64,000 bases of DNA from Garcia nutans (GCA_947685225.1 CANTUV010000035.1:39680001-39744000); one strand, 5' to 3'; positions 10,976 through 22,275 are shown, counted from the stretch's first letter. Numbers and translations: made by a program. Notes: generated by a model from the letters alone, not told the origin.

Positions 10976-11552
10976 TGTGTAGAGTTTGCCCTAGTTAGAC
11001 CTTAGTCTTCTTATCTCATTTGTATTATTCCTTTTTGGATTAGGTTGTGAAGAGTTTGAGTTACCCTAATCCAAGTATTGAAGGATTCTTGGAAGAAGAG
11101 TTTAGTGTTTTGTATGAGTTGCTTTTGGAGGTAAGTACAAGCTACATGGTTGCATGCATTTATATGATTTTGATACTTAACATGTTTGATTGTACATATG
11201 TTAAGTAATTGATTACATTATTACTTCATGTGATAAATGTTATGATTGGTATAATGTGAATTGATTAATGTAAATTGAGAGATAATGAGATGATTGAGGC
11301 ATGTTTGCCTAGATGATATGCAATGCAATTGATGATATATATATATATATACTCTCTTGTTGAGATATGGAGCCATGGTTGTTGGCTAAAATGATAAGGA
11401 TGCTAATGAGATGATTGAGGCATGGTTGCCTAAGTGATGATGAGTAAATGAGAATGAAATTGATAATGAAATAATTAATGAATTGTGTGGCTAATGTGTT
11501 ATTCCATTTTCAGAGTTTTGTTGTTGGTGGCATGCCTATGGTAACAGTCTCT

Positions 11553-11780
11553 TGAAGTTAGGTTGGGCTTGATCCTTAAAGCCAAGTTGGGTTGAAGTTT
11601 AACATGTTTTACTCCCCTTGAAGCTTGGTTGGGTCTAGTCCTTGAAGCCTAATTGAGATGTTACAACCCTTGAAGCTAGGTTGGGTTTTGTTCTTGAAGC
11701 CAAGTTGGGTTGATACTTAGCATGCTTTGTTCCCCTTGAAGCTTGGTTGAACCTAAATCCTTGAAGCCTAGTTGGGATAA
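11553..11780 (+). repeat. Tandem block in C2 LTR
   Basis: About eight short degenerate copies of a unit built on 'ccttgaagc' and 'aagttgggtt' occur, arranged as two larger copies (about 11553-11660 and 11668-11780). It occupies the place held in C1 by two 72-bp hairpin units and in C3 by three. This position in the LTR is therefore a variable cassette. Confidence 0.75.
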
Positions 11781-12033
11781 TGATAATAATAAATGTGATA
11801 ATTAAACCAAAACATTAACTCTGAAAGTTGAATGGCATATTAGTGTCATTGGGCCCATGCTTGTCTTTGTTTTTAATGTAATTTTTATATTGCATAAATA
11901 TGTTATTGAGAATGAATGTTTGATATGACATTAAGCAAAGTAAAATGTTAAGGTATAACATTCTTTTGGATGGTGTATGGACTTGATTGTGAGACATTGG
12001 CATTACATCAAAACATAATATTATTGTAGTTGT

Positions 12034-12080
12034 ACCACTAAGCCGTTGGCTTAGCGCGATTATGATTTATCGCGCAGGTG
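12034..12080 (+). other. Conserved double hairpin of Tekay-like LTR (C2)
   Basis: The first stem is CTAAGCC/GGCTTAG with a three-base loop, followed at once by CGCG, a spacer and CGCG, then 'caggt'. Equivalent elements are at 33201-33245 (C1), 56381-56427 reversed (C3) and 60437-60485 (F, where the second CGCG is lost). The stems are held while loops and spacer differ. Its role is unknown; placement downstream of any promoter suggests it is transcribed. Confidence 0.65.
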
Positions 12081-12262
12081 ACAGGGAAGAACCAGAGAGT
12101 TCCTCTAGGCCGAATAGAGTCTAGATCTTGAGGAGTTGATAGTGGAGCTTAAAGATCAAAGACATACTGCCAGACATGTATATATTTTATGTTTTGTAAA
12201 ATTTAAGTTTTAATGTTTATGTATTTGAAAATATTTGTAATATTTTCCGCTGCGTTTTGAAT

Positions 12263-12294
12263 AAAAGATCAATCCAGCTAAAAGAGCTAAAGCC
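12263..12294. repeat. 32-bp inverted copy of 13681-13712
   Basis: The bases here are the exact reverse complement of 13681-13712, a part of D2's 3' region. They sit between the broken end of LTR C2 and the broken end of the D2 LTR. This looks like filler DNA copied by template switching during repair or replication at a rearrangement junction. Confidence 0.85.
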
Positions 12295-12590
12295 AATTCG
12301 CTGTAGGAATTTCCTTCGACAAATTGGCTTGGTGCCAATTCACCGCAGGAATTTCCTGCGGGGCTAATTCGCACAGCCGATTCAATTTTGGCAATGAATT
12401 TTTCTGTCGATGATTTTTTATTTTTTTATTTTTTTTATTTTTTAACTTTACTAATATCAGCCTTTTTTATATTTATTAAAAATTATAAATAATAAATACT
12501 AAAATAAATATTATTTAATTAAAATACCACAAAAATTATTTTGGACTATAAAAAATATTGGACCAGACTGGGTCAAAAATTAAAGGTCTG
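12295..12590 (-). repeat. D2 LTR fragment with perfect hairpins
   Basis: The fragment ends at 12590 with the reverse complement of TGTAGACC-type termini, slightly mutated to TGCAGACC. It contains the palindrome CCGCAGGAATTTCCTGCGG and repeated GAATTGGC/GCCAATTC words. Only the first 300 bp of the LTR survive. Confidence 0.78.
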
Positions 12591-12687
12591 CAGTTTGCCC
12601 CCTGTTTGAACGATCTGAGACTTTTAGTAGAAGAGAGTGAAAAGCAATATGACTTTTTACTGATTTTTGATGAAGATGGATACCTGG

Positions 12688-13060
12688 ATTTGATTTGGGT
12701 ACTTGACCCGAGACTAAACTTAATTTGGGTACTTGGACTCGAGACTGAATTGAATTTGGGTACTTGGACCCGAGATTGGGTATTTAGACCTAAGACTGAA
12801 TTTGATTTGGGTACTTGGACCCGAGATTGGGTACATGGACCAGAGATTGATTTGATTTGGGTACTTAGACCCGAGATTGGGTACTTGGACCAAGACTGAA
12901 TTGAATTTGGGTGCTTGGACTCGAGATTGATTTGATTTGGGTACTTGGACTCGAGATTGATTTGATTTGGGTACTTGGACCCGAGATTTGGTTCTTGGAT
13001 CTGAGACTGAATTGAATTTAGGTGCTTGGACCCGAGACTGAGTTTGACTTACCTTTTATC
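12688..13060 (-). repeat. D2 3' minisatellite 1 (GGGT/ACCC hairpins)
   Basis: About a dozen degenerate units contain GGGTACTTGGACCC, a hairpin with GGGT/ACCC stem and six-base loop, separated by 'gagattg' and 'tttgattt' spacers. The array lies just inside the polypurine tract, as does the D3 array at 23425-24005. D-b has the same array at 47852-48125. Open frames over it (12558-12899) are repeat artefacts. Confidence 0.82.
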
Positions 13061-13104
13061 AGTTGAGAAGTCTGACTGCTCTGGTTATTCTATGCATTAT
13101 GGTT

Positions 13105-13680
13105 CTTCACCCTCAAAATGGATCTTCATCGTTGAACCTTGGATCTTCATCCTTAGCATCGGATCTTCACCTTTGAAAATGGATCTTCATCCTTGGAGAT
13201 CAGGTCTTCACCCTTGTAAATGGATTTTCATCCTTGGAGATCGGGTCTTCACCCTTGAAAATAGATCTTCATCCTTTGAGATCTGGTCTTCACCCTTGAA
13301 AATGGATCTTCATCATTTGGACATCGGGTCTTTACCCTTGAAAATAGATCTTCATCCTTGGAGATTGGGTCTTTACCCTTAAAACATGGATCATTATCCA
13401 TTGGAGGTCGGGTATTTACCCTTGAAACATGGATCATTATCCATTGGAGGTCGGGTCTTTACATTTGAAACATGGATCTTTATCCACTGGAGGTCGGGTC
13501 TTTACCCTTGAAAGATGGATCTATATCCATTGGAAATCGGGTCTTTAACCTTGAAACATGGATCTTTATCCATTGGAGGTCGGGTCTTTACCCTTGAAAC
13601 ATAGATTTTTATCCACTGGATGTCGGGTCTTTACTCTTGAAACATGGATCTTTATCCATTCGAGGTCGAGTTTTTACCCT
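13105..13680 (-). repeat. D2 3' minisatellite 2 (two-hairpin 43-bp unit)
   Basis: Units of about 43 bp each hold two hairpins: GGGT(cttt or cttc)ACCC and ATGGAT(cttt, catt, ctat or cttc)ATCCAT. Stems are largely conserved while loops vary. The homologous D-a array is at 44395-44975. Open frames crossing the array have repetitive products and no domain. Confidence 0.83.
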
Positions 13681-16120
13681 GGCTTTAGCTCTTTTAGCTG
13701 GATTGATCTTTTGTCTTTCGAGAATTCTAATTTTCTTCTTTTTTTTCATTCTTTTTTTGTTCTTCCATTGCACTTTTGCAAAAATTTCAGCTCTTTTTAG
13801 CTGGCCTTCATATCCTCTGCTTACCCCCCTGTTTGGTAAAATATTAGAAGTGAGTCTCAAAATGTTTTGTGTAGGCTCAAACCCATGATTTTTCTATACG
13901 GGCTCTGACTGATGTTTTTGTTGGCTAGTTCTTTGCAAAAGCGCGCATTTCTTCTCTTTGCAAAATTACTGAAACTTTCTCAAGTAATGGGCTTTCCATG
14001 CCCCCCTAATTTGATATCTTCTTTTGATTGTTTACTTCACAGGGTGTTGGCTGTTCACTTTAATAAAGAATAGATAATACAAGACAAGATAGTGCGATGT
14101 GATATGCTCATGTATGCATGATATGCTTGAATGATAGTTATAGTCATTCCATCGACTCACAGACCGAGGTGATCAGCAGAAGTGTTCTCATTGGTTCCTT
14201 TCAGATGCTCATTCAGGTCTTGCATTGGAATGCCACAACGTTCCACATTTATGGCTTTTATCTTTAAGATGTTGAAAATATGAATAATGGAGGCCCAAAC
14301 AATAGAGATACATCCATTTTAAATTATGATTCAGCATGTTAGTTGGTAGCTTCTTCATGACCTTGCCAGTAATCATTTCCTTTGCCCAATGTATCCTTTG
14401 GAGGTTCAATGATTCGACATACTTTCCTTAACTTGAAGGCTTTGTAATTTTTTTTTAATTTTCAATTTTGAATTTTGATTTTAAAATCATGTTGGCTTTG
14501 CCAAATTAATGTCAATGTACCTTAGGACTTGATTTTCCAAATTAACATATCTATAACATGACAACCCTAGTTACCATACTAAACTTGGGAATCATTTCTA
14601 TTTAAGCAAAAATTGTTGCACTTCAGATAGGCACATACACATTACTTGACCAAAGATCTCTTTTGAGTTTAAATATTGTCTATCTCCTATGCATGCTTAT
14701 CCAAACTATCTCCACTAATAGACTTTACCTGCCAAGAGAGATCAACAGGTCTTTGATAGGCTTGAAATGGGGTCTATAAGGGACATGGGTTAAATGAAGG
14801 CCATTTGTAAGTTGGAGCCGATGTGACACAATGGACAAACCTTCACACTACAAATTTCTTGTTTGAACTTTAAGCAGCTCGGAGCAATCTTGCTAGACTC
14901 TAAATTCTTTCTATCTTCTTGGCATTAATCTGGATCTTGATTAGGACAGTCATTTCCCTTACAAAAAGTTTATTATCCAAATTTGTTTCTTTTCTTCTTC
15001 TCCCTTTTCTTTCTTTTTATTGTTCTTACTCTTCCCTTTCTTTGAGCATTTTATCATTTTGTCCTTCTTCCTTGTAGGACTATCAAGTACAGAACTTTTA
15101 AGAACTGGATGGTCTTCCTCTTTTTTTTTCTCCAAATTTGATTGAATCATTGGTTGGGTTGGACAAATTCAAGTCAAAATGTCCTTATAAACCAAATGGA
15201 AGCCTTTTGCTGCTTTAGGTAAAAGAGAACTCAGTTGGATTTCTGAACCATTTTGGGCTTTCTTTTCTTTTTCTTCTTTTCTCTCTCTTTTTTGTTTTTT
15301 TCTTTTCTTTTTTTGACATTTTTTTCTTTTCTCTCTTTTTTGTTTTTTTGGTTCTAGCTCTAAAAGAGTTGTCTTGTATGTACCAACTTGGGTTTCTAAT
15401 AATGGATGAGTGGAGTGACATAAATCTTCTTTAAGAGGAATAAATCATTTGTTACATTGATGTTATCTTGATAGATTGGTGATATTAGGTGAACTTCAAC
15501 TACCCTTATAGCCTTGATAACATCAACTATCCTCATGGTCTTGACTATTCATTTCTTTCTTTGATCTTCTTGCCTCTTCATCTTAGTGGTCATAAGACTT
15601 GTCAAAAGTGTAACAATAGCTCAGGGTAGGTTTGTTGGGGTTTGTAAGCAAATGAAAAGAAAGCTAAAATTTTATGAAGGCTCAAAGGGACAACTAGGGA
15701 TTGATATTTAATTGGGTGGATACTAGTTGTTGGCTAACCAAACAATGCCTAGATCATTTCTCCCTTAAATAAGTAGAGTTCAATTTTGCCTTGAAAGTTT
15801 GTCTAAGCATGTTCTAAGACTAACTAGGACCTAGACAATGGAAATTATGCAGGAGCCCTCTCTAAGTAAGCATACACAACTCAATGCTATAGAGCAATTC
15901 CCTCACCTAGTAAAGTCATTCGAGTCATGATGCCTAGATACATTAATTTATGAACATCAAGCTAGATTCCTCATTGATTGAGCACCAAAATGAACAAAGA
16001 CCAACAAAAATAAGTGATTCATTCAAACAAATTTAATTTTCAAAAACACTATTGTTCCGATTAAATATTAAAGAAAGCAAAACTGAAAAGCAACATTCAA
16101 GCTAAGGAAAGTTTGTTGAG

Positions 16121-16864
16121 TTAAGCTTCTTTTCCTTTCACATCTTCCATTTTTCCATCTTGAAAGGATGATAAAACAATATCTTCTTCCAATCCTTTTC
16201 CCACCATGAAGGTTGTCGCTGGAGGTACTCTTCCAAACTTAGGCAAAGGATTGTTCATGGTATTGGGCTTGTCCGACTCATGTAGCATACCACTGTCAAT
16301 CAAATTTTGGATCTCATGTTTTAGTCTCAAGCATTTGTCTATGTCATGTCCTTGCATTTGATAGAATTTATAGAAGACCTTGGCATCAAAATTTGGTGGT
16401 AGAGGCTTATGTAGAGTCCGAGGTGTCAATGGTTGTAGCAAATCCATCTTTATTAGATTTTCTAACATCTTTGACAAAGGCTCCCCCAAGTTTGAAAATT
16501 TACACTTCTTTGCTGGTTCAGTTGCTACATTTTTCTCAACACCTCTTCTTTTCCTTTGATTTTACTCATTGGGGTGGTAGCAGCCCTTATTGCCCCAATT
16601 AGACAGCACATGATTCGACTGGTCTTGTAGAATAGGGATTGATCCCTCATTTTTCATTTGATATCTATTAGTGAACATATTCCCCATCGATAATGCCTTT
16701 CCCTTCTTTCTTATGTAAATGGGAAATGCCTCATTAGCATTGTTGACGATCTCCAGAATTTGAATCAACTGGGCCCTCATAATTTCAACCAATAGATCTC
16801 GTAGCTCGGCCATCCTAGCTTTAACAACTTCATCGACTATGTCCCTTAGCTGGTTTGCATCCAT
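16121..16864 (-). pseudogene. gag: gag remnant of D2, capsid part missing
   Basis: The frame starts MDANQLRDIVDE at 16864 and stays in one frame to a stop at 16121, with a premature TAA at about 16559. The N-terminal part is helical and charged; the C-terminal part has a degenerate zinc knuckle in which the first Cys is replaced (FYKFYQ...DKC). Like D1 it lacks the central capsid domain that D-b retains. Retained coding frame across most of its length contrasts with the missing domain and suggests the short gag was carried through transposition. Confidence 0.8.
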
Positions 16865-17733
16865 CCTTCCAATGAAGTACTTTAATCAAAATTAATGTTG
16901 TAGGTGGTGTCATTCCATGCTCTTGAATTGCCGTATTCTAGGTTTGTGAGCCAGAAAGGATTAATGATATGTGATGTGATGTATATATGCATGTATGCAT
17001 GTATGCACAAACAATAAAGAAAGAAAGATAATTAGGACATTTCTTCCAACCTTATAACTTCCACACAAGAATGGCGAGTCTCTTTTCCTAGCTATAGGGT
17101 TAACAAAATACCAATATGGGGTATCTTGTTTTTTGAATAGTTCCCTCGGATGTTTCAACCAATAGTTATATTTTCAAAAATGGAAATCAGTTCATGATAA
17201 TTCCCATTAATTAGGTTTTAATCCATTCAACCAACTAAAGCAGCTTTTATGCTATATTGGATTAAAAATAGATTTCTCACTTGAAAAAGTAACCAATGAT
17301 TTATGCTAAAAACAAGCCCATGATTAATTATTTCTTAGTATAAACAAGGCTCACAATTGATTTTTGGGATTTCTTAATTTACCTAAATATTTGTAAGCTC
17401 TTTTGGGTGAAAATAATTTTGTTGTTAAGCCCATTATAAACAAGTTTTTAGAAAAAAATAGATTTTGGGCTTTAGCATTTGGGTCATGAGCAAAAGAATT
17501 TTTGATTTATTTTTAGAAAAGTTTTATGTCCAAAGACCATCTTGAAAAGTTTTGAAAATAGCTTTGGTCTTTTGGACTTTAAAGGAAAATTTATTTGAGC
17601 TCACAATGTAATTAGGTCATATTAGAAAAAGAACAAACCAAATAAGCCATGATTTAAGCCAAGATAAATTAACCATAGTCAAACAACATGCATTTGGGGT
17701 AAAAACCTAAGGAAAGTAACTAGGCTAATTACA

Positions 17734-20449
17734 TGGGGTATATTTTGTTATAGGGTGATGCCATTCAGCTTAAAGAATGCTGGGGTAACCTACCAAAGGA
17801 TGGCCACCACACTATTTCATGACATGATGCACAAAGAAGTTGAAGTATATGTTGATGATATGATGGTTAAATCGGATACAAGAGAACAACACTTCAAAAA
17901 CTTGGAATTATTCTTCAATAGAGCCTTGAAATATAAGCTAAGATTGAACCTGAAGAAGTGTGTGTTCGGGGTTACCTCAGGTAAATTATTGGGACATGTG
18001 ATTGGTCTGAATGACATTGAGATTGATCCTGACAAAGTTAAAGCAATTAGGGATATGCCAGCCCCTAACAAAACAGAGAGAAGTTCGGGGATTTATTGAT
18101 AAATTACAATACATTAGCAGATTCATAGCAAAACTCACAACAATTTGTGAGCCGATCTTCAAATTGCTTAAAAAGAATCAGCCGGTCATATAGAATGAAG
18201 AATGTCAAAAGGCCTTTGAGTGAATAAAAGAGTATTTGTTTAATCTACCTGTTTTAAAACTACCTAAACCCGGCAAACCTCTATTACTATACTTAGTAGT
18301 AGAAGAAGAGTCAATAGGAGCCATGCTAGCCCAAGCAGATGAGTCAAGGATTGAGCATGCAGTTTACTATTTGAGTAGAAAGCTCCTACCTTATGAAATT
18401 AAGTATAGTATCTTTGAAAAGACCTATATAGCCGAGGTTTGGCCTTCTAAGAAGTTGTTGCATTACTTTCAATCGTATAGTGTGCAAGCAATTTTCAAGT
18501 TGGACCTAATGAAATACTTAAGGGAGACACCCTCTTTGATTGGGAAATATGGTCGATGGTTGATAATATTAGAAGAATTTGAGATTGATTATATAACCAA
18601 GAAAACAATCAAAGGTAAAGCGGTGGTAGAATTCCTAGCCCAACAACCATTACCAGAAAGCGAAGAGGTAATCTTGGAATTTTCGGATGAACATTTAGAA
18701 GCAATTGAAGTACAAGGGTGGAAAATGTATTTTGATGGAGCAGCAAACAAGAAAGGAGCATGTTTGGGAGTTGTACTAGAATCACTCAAAGGGGAACTCA
18801 TCCCTTTAGCCAAAAAGTTGAAATTTAGGGCAACCAATAATATGATGGAGTACGAAGCTTGTATTTTCTGTTTGGAAACCCTAATGAATATGAAGGTGGA
18901 TAAGGTGGTAGTTTTTGGCGATTCATTGCTAGTAGTATCCCAAGTAAATGGAGAGTGGGAGTTGAAAGAGGAAAAATTAAAACCATACCACTATTACCTG
19001 ACCATGATGAAGAAGAACTTTAAGGAGTGTAGGTTTATACACCTATCAAGAGAAGAAAATCAGATGGCTGATGCCCTAGCCACATTGGCTTCAGTATGGG
19101 AAAATCCTGTCAGTTTATTTCTTAAGCCTTTGATTTTGACCAGTTCATCAACTCCTTGCTATGAATATGAAACAATCATGGAAACTGATACAGACTATGA
19201 TGCGTGGTATGACACTATAAGACAATTTTTGGAAGAAAGAGAATACCCGCCTGGGGCAACAAAGAAAGAAAGAAGAGCCATAAGGCGGTGGTCATTGCAA
19301 TACATCACATTCCATGGAGAGTTATATCGAAGATGGCCTGATGGGGTGCATTTAAGATGTTTAAGAAAGCCTGAAGTGAAGCGTATCATGTCAGAAATAC
19401 ATGCGCGAAGTTGCAATCCGCACATGAGTGGTTTGGCCCTAGTTAAGAAGATTATTCGACAGGGTTATTATTGGTTAACCATGGAGAAGGATTGTATGCA
19501 ATTTGTAAAGAAGTGCCAACAATGTCAGATGTATGGTAACTTGAATCACATGCCTCCTAAAGAACTGCATTCTATGTCTTCACCCTGGCCATTTGCCACT
19601 TGGGGTATCGACATTATAGTAGAGATACATCCGACAGCTTCAAACGGTCAATGTTTCATTATGGTAGTAGTAGATTATTTTTCAAAATGGGTCGAAGCCG
19701 AATCCTTTAACAAATTGGGTGCAAGTTAAATGGCTAGATTTATTGAAATGAACCTCATCTGCCGGTATGAGGTCCCGCACAGTGTGATATCAGACAATGT
19801 GGTATAGTTTCAAGGAGCAGTTAAGGATGTATTCTCAAAGTACCGAATCCATCATCATAGATCATCTCCTTATAGACCAAAGGCCAATGGTGCAGTAGAA
19901 GCAACAAACAAGACAATTAACCAAATTATGTCCAAGATGACCAAGACCTACAGGGATTAGTCAGAGATGCTTCCCTTTGCTTTATGGGGATATCGGAAAA
20001 GTGTGCAAACACCTACTGGAATGACACCGTTCTCTTTGGTTTACGGGATAGAAACAGTGTTGCCAATTGAAATAGAAATCAAGTCATTGAGAGTAGTCTT
20101 GGAAGCCAAACTGCCCGAAATGAAATGGGTAGCAAGCAGATACATACAGTTAGCTTTACTAGAAGAGAGAAGGTCAAAGGCACTGTATCATCACCAACTG
20201 TATCAAAAGAAGATAGCTCGGGCCTACAATAGAAGGGTTAAAATTAGAAAACTCAGAGTCAGGGATTTGGTGTTGAAGCAATGTAAGCCTAATGTACCTA
20301 ATCCAAGAGGGAAGTTCAGGCATAGTTGGGAAGGGCCATATGTCATGAAATGAGTCATGAACAAAGGTGCGGTGAAGTTATCAGACATGGACAGGAACGA
20401 GTTTAGTGAGCCAGTAAACATTGACAGGTTGAAGAGGTTTTATGTATGA
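17734..20449 (+). pseudogene. pol: pol remnant: RT, dual RNase H, integrase (D3)
   Basis: The first 120 residues contain the RT landmarks VMPFSLKNAG and the catalytic YVDDM (near 17850). The frame shifts near 18070. From 18236 a typical Ty3 RNase H is followed by a second, archaeal-type RNase H (18719-19100) with its four acidic positions in YFDGA, MMEYEA, FGDS and MADAL. Integrase follows from about 19399, with the zinc motif H-H-C-C ending CQQCQ, then core residues in WGIDI, SDN and GAVEATN. In-frame stops are at about 18191, 18221, 19727, 19805, 19957 and 20351, and the natural end is TGA at 20447. The gene cannot be functional as one protein. Missing are protease and the first RT motifs. 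Confidence 0.92.
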
Positions 20450-20460
20450 TATATATATAA

Positions 20461-20640
20461 AAAAAGAGAGAGCTCGCTAGGTTGAAAACCCAAAAAGGGC
20501 GGTCTAGGCAAAAGTTAGAGCAGTCCGCTAGTCCTGAAATCTCGAAAGGGCGAGCTAGGCAACGATTAGGACTAAATGAGAGAAAATCGTCAATTAGAAA
20601 ACCCGCAAGGGCTAGTTAACAATAGGAGTGATCTTTTGTA
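20461..20640 (+). repeat. Hairpin repeats after pol (block 1)
   Basis: Three degenerate units of about 60 bp follow pol directly, each with 'gctaggcaa' or similar and a small hairpin: CCCaaaaaGGG, CTCGaaagggCGAG, CCCgcaaGGG. The GCAA loop has GNRA form. From memory, 'gaaaacccg...agggc' phrases are common after integrase in plant Tat/Ogre elements. A second block lies at 21275-21540. Confidence 0.72.
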
Positions 20641-20860
20641 TGCTGGCTTTATGTTTGGTTGTTCCCCAATTTAATAAAATAGAATTAATGTTAAAATTGT
20701 TCTAAGTGCACTGTTATAAGTATTTGACCAGATATGGATGAAATAAATACACACAATAGCAAAAGGTGATGACAAATTTTAAATGGAAAAGAAGCATTTT
20801 TATTACTTTAATTATTTTTTCATCCTAACAATACACTTTCTGAATTGACAAATGTAAAAT

Positions 20861-22123
20861 CTATGGCATTCGATAAATGTAACGTGCAGGCCAGCTTTGC
20901 CTCAGCTGATCCAAGTAGGCTTCAGTCAAGCAAGGTATGTCTAAATCGGGAGTAAAGTCAGAATCGCAAGACTCAGCTCCGTACTGATGGCCAAGCCGAC
21001 AATGATCATAGCATGTACCTTGACAAAGAGCAGCAAGGGGAACATACATCAAGTATGTCCACATGGTGATATGAGAAATCTTCCACCAAGGTACCAACCA
21101 ACAGATATTGACTTTAGCGCGTGAGTGGATCTAGTCAACCCAGTCAGCATATGAAGAAGTAGGATGGTGTAGTTTCCTAGCATAATGATGATGTGGCAGA
21201 TATATGGAAAAATCAATGGATGGAGTATCAAGCAAACAAAGACACTCTTGAAGCCAAATCTTTGAAGAAAAAAAAATAAAGTCTGCTAAGTTGAAAACCC
21301 GCAAGGGCAGCTTAGGCAAAAATTAGGACAGCTCGCTAGTTTCGAAAACCCACATGGGTGGACTAGGCAAAAATTAGAGCAATGAAAAATATATATAATA
21401 AAAAAGAGGTTCGTTAAGTTGAAAAAATTATGACAGCTCGCTAGTTCCGAAAACCCACATGGGCGGACTAGGCAAAAATTAGAGCAATAAAGAAAAGAAG
21501 GAAAAAAGAAAACCTAAATTGAAAACCTGAAAGGGCAGTTTAGGTAATTACTAGAAGTAGCAATGGACTCCCAGTCAGTCTCTTTGTCAATCCTGATTTA
21601 ATATGGTCTAACCCAACTAAAGTCTCAGCTAAGATCACAGGTACCGATGACAAGCCTCCTTCCATTTGGTCCATAATATCCAATACCCGTGGATCAATAT
21701 TGCCGTCAGAAGAAATAAGCAAGAATTGGCCAAGCAAGCAAAGATAGAGCATGTGTCCCATGCCTTAGTAGGGGCCAAATAAGAGAGACAAAAATCAATC
21801 AAGGGAGCAAGTAGAATTTGTTCACCTCTCATCAACTGAAGAACTTTGGGTTTTGGAATTTGAAATAACATCTGCATCTTCTGTTGAGTTTTGGAAATCA
21901 ATGTGGGTAACGCCATTTTTTGATTATTTGGATATCCAAGAATTGCCTCAAATTCTTTGATCAAGGGACATATTTCAAAGCCATTAATTTTAAATGTCCT
22001 AGAATCCACATTCCAAAAGGAAGCCATGACATGTAAAAAGAAGTGGTCCAATTTAACATTTTGAAAACACTTTAAGATATCAAGTTTTGACCATGAAATT
22101 TGCTTCCAATGAATGGCATCCAT
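20861..22123 (-). pseudogene. Antisense gene with DUF7745/plant-mobile-domain-like product
   Basis: Exon 1 starts ATG at 22123 (MDAIHWKQISW). It carries the pattern I recall for DUF7745-type plant proteins: 'ASFWNVDSRTFKINGFEICP', then 'EFEAILGYP', later 'VPVILAETL' and 'GSPLLLL'. A frameshift lies near 21765. A 292-bp intron (21551-21260) is inferred from GT/AG ends, a T-rich tract before the acceptor and perfect phase agreement into IWLQECL. Exon 2 (21259-20861) has one TAG near 21132 and the W-x-x-PWW motif. The product would be about 320 residues. Antisense ORFs of this type are known in Tat elements; the role is unproven. The intron holds repeat block 2. Confidence 0.72.
21260..21551 (-). 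other. Inferred antisense intron holding hairpin repeats (block 2)
   Basis: On the minus strand the segment begins GTAATTACC and ends TTCTTCAAAG, after a run of T. Removing it joins two codons in frame and restores the continuity expected for the protein family. On the plus strand it is made of units with hairpins CCCgcaaGGG, ACCCacatGGGT, CCCacatGGG and a weaker one, separated by 'taggcaaaaattag' and 'agctcgctagtt', the same family as block 1. Confidence 0.6.
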
Positions 22124-22266
22124 ATTCTTAAATAGAATTTTTATATTCTTTAAATGAAGTTAGGTCATGGTGGATGAATGAAGAAAAATTAAAATTGTTA
22201 AAGGAGTTTTTACGTTGAAATGGAAAGTCTTTTGGTTTCTGTATAAAATTATGGCGTGAAAGGTGA

Positions 22267-22275
22267 TTTATATAG
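22267..22275 (-). promoter_or_regulatory. TATA box of the antisense gene
   Basis: On the minus strand TATATAAAT lies about 145 bp upstream of the ATG at 22123, within 'ctctatataaatcacc'. Spacing fits a plant promoter with a leader of roughly 110 bases. It is the only strong TATA-like word in the 400 bp before the antisense start that I noticed. Confidence 0.5.

Larger units (their letters stand above)
9825..12262 (+). repeat. C2, Tekay-like LTR lacking its end
   Basis: It starts TGTAATATCCC like LTRs C1 (TGTAATATCCT) and, reversed, C3. Internal landmarks agree with C1: 'ggattaggtt' near 11038, a 'ggcatgcctatgg' stretch near 11529 followed by a variable tandem block, 'gggcccatg' near 11850, and a double hairpin at 12034-12080. 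The last roughly 1.3 kb of C1's LTR is only partly represented and the CA end is absent; the sequence breaks at about 12262 against a 32-bp inverted copy of D2 sequence. It lies in D1. Confidence 0.78.
12295..17733 (-). mobile_element. D2, inverted gag-only D copy, both ends broken
   Basis: Read on the minus strand, D2 starts inside the leader (17733, equal to about 6945 in D1) and runs through gag (16864-16121), the 27-bp repeat, the pyrimidine tract, a 3' region with two hairpin minisatellites (13680-12688), the polypurine tract (about 12603-12591) and about 300 bp of the LTR (12590-12295). The 5' LTR, primer site and pol are absent. The part 15045-17733 is an inverted homologue of D1 6945-9824, making a large inverted repeat with a 5.2-kb spacer. 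Confidence 0.82.

Noticed and set aside
12558..13438. Open frames with repeated Trp/Leu/Asp or Ser/Pro/Leu patterns, also 13558-13888 and 44293-44737
   Set aside because: They are products of the hairpin minisatellites, differ between copies and lie antisense to element D2/D-a.
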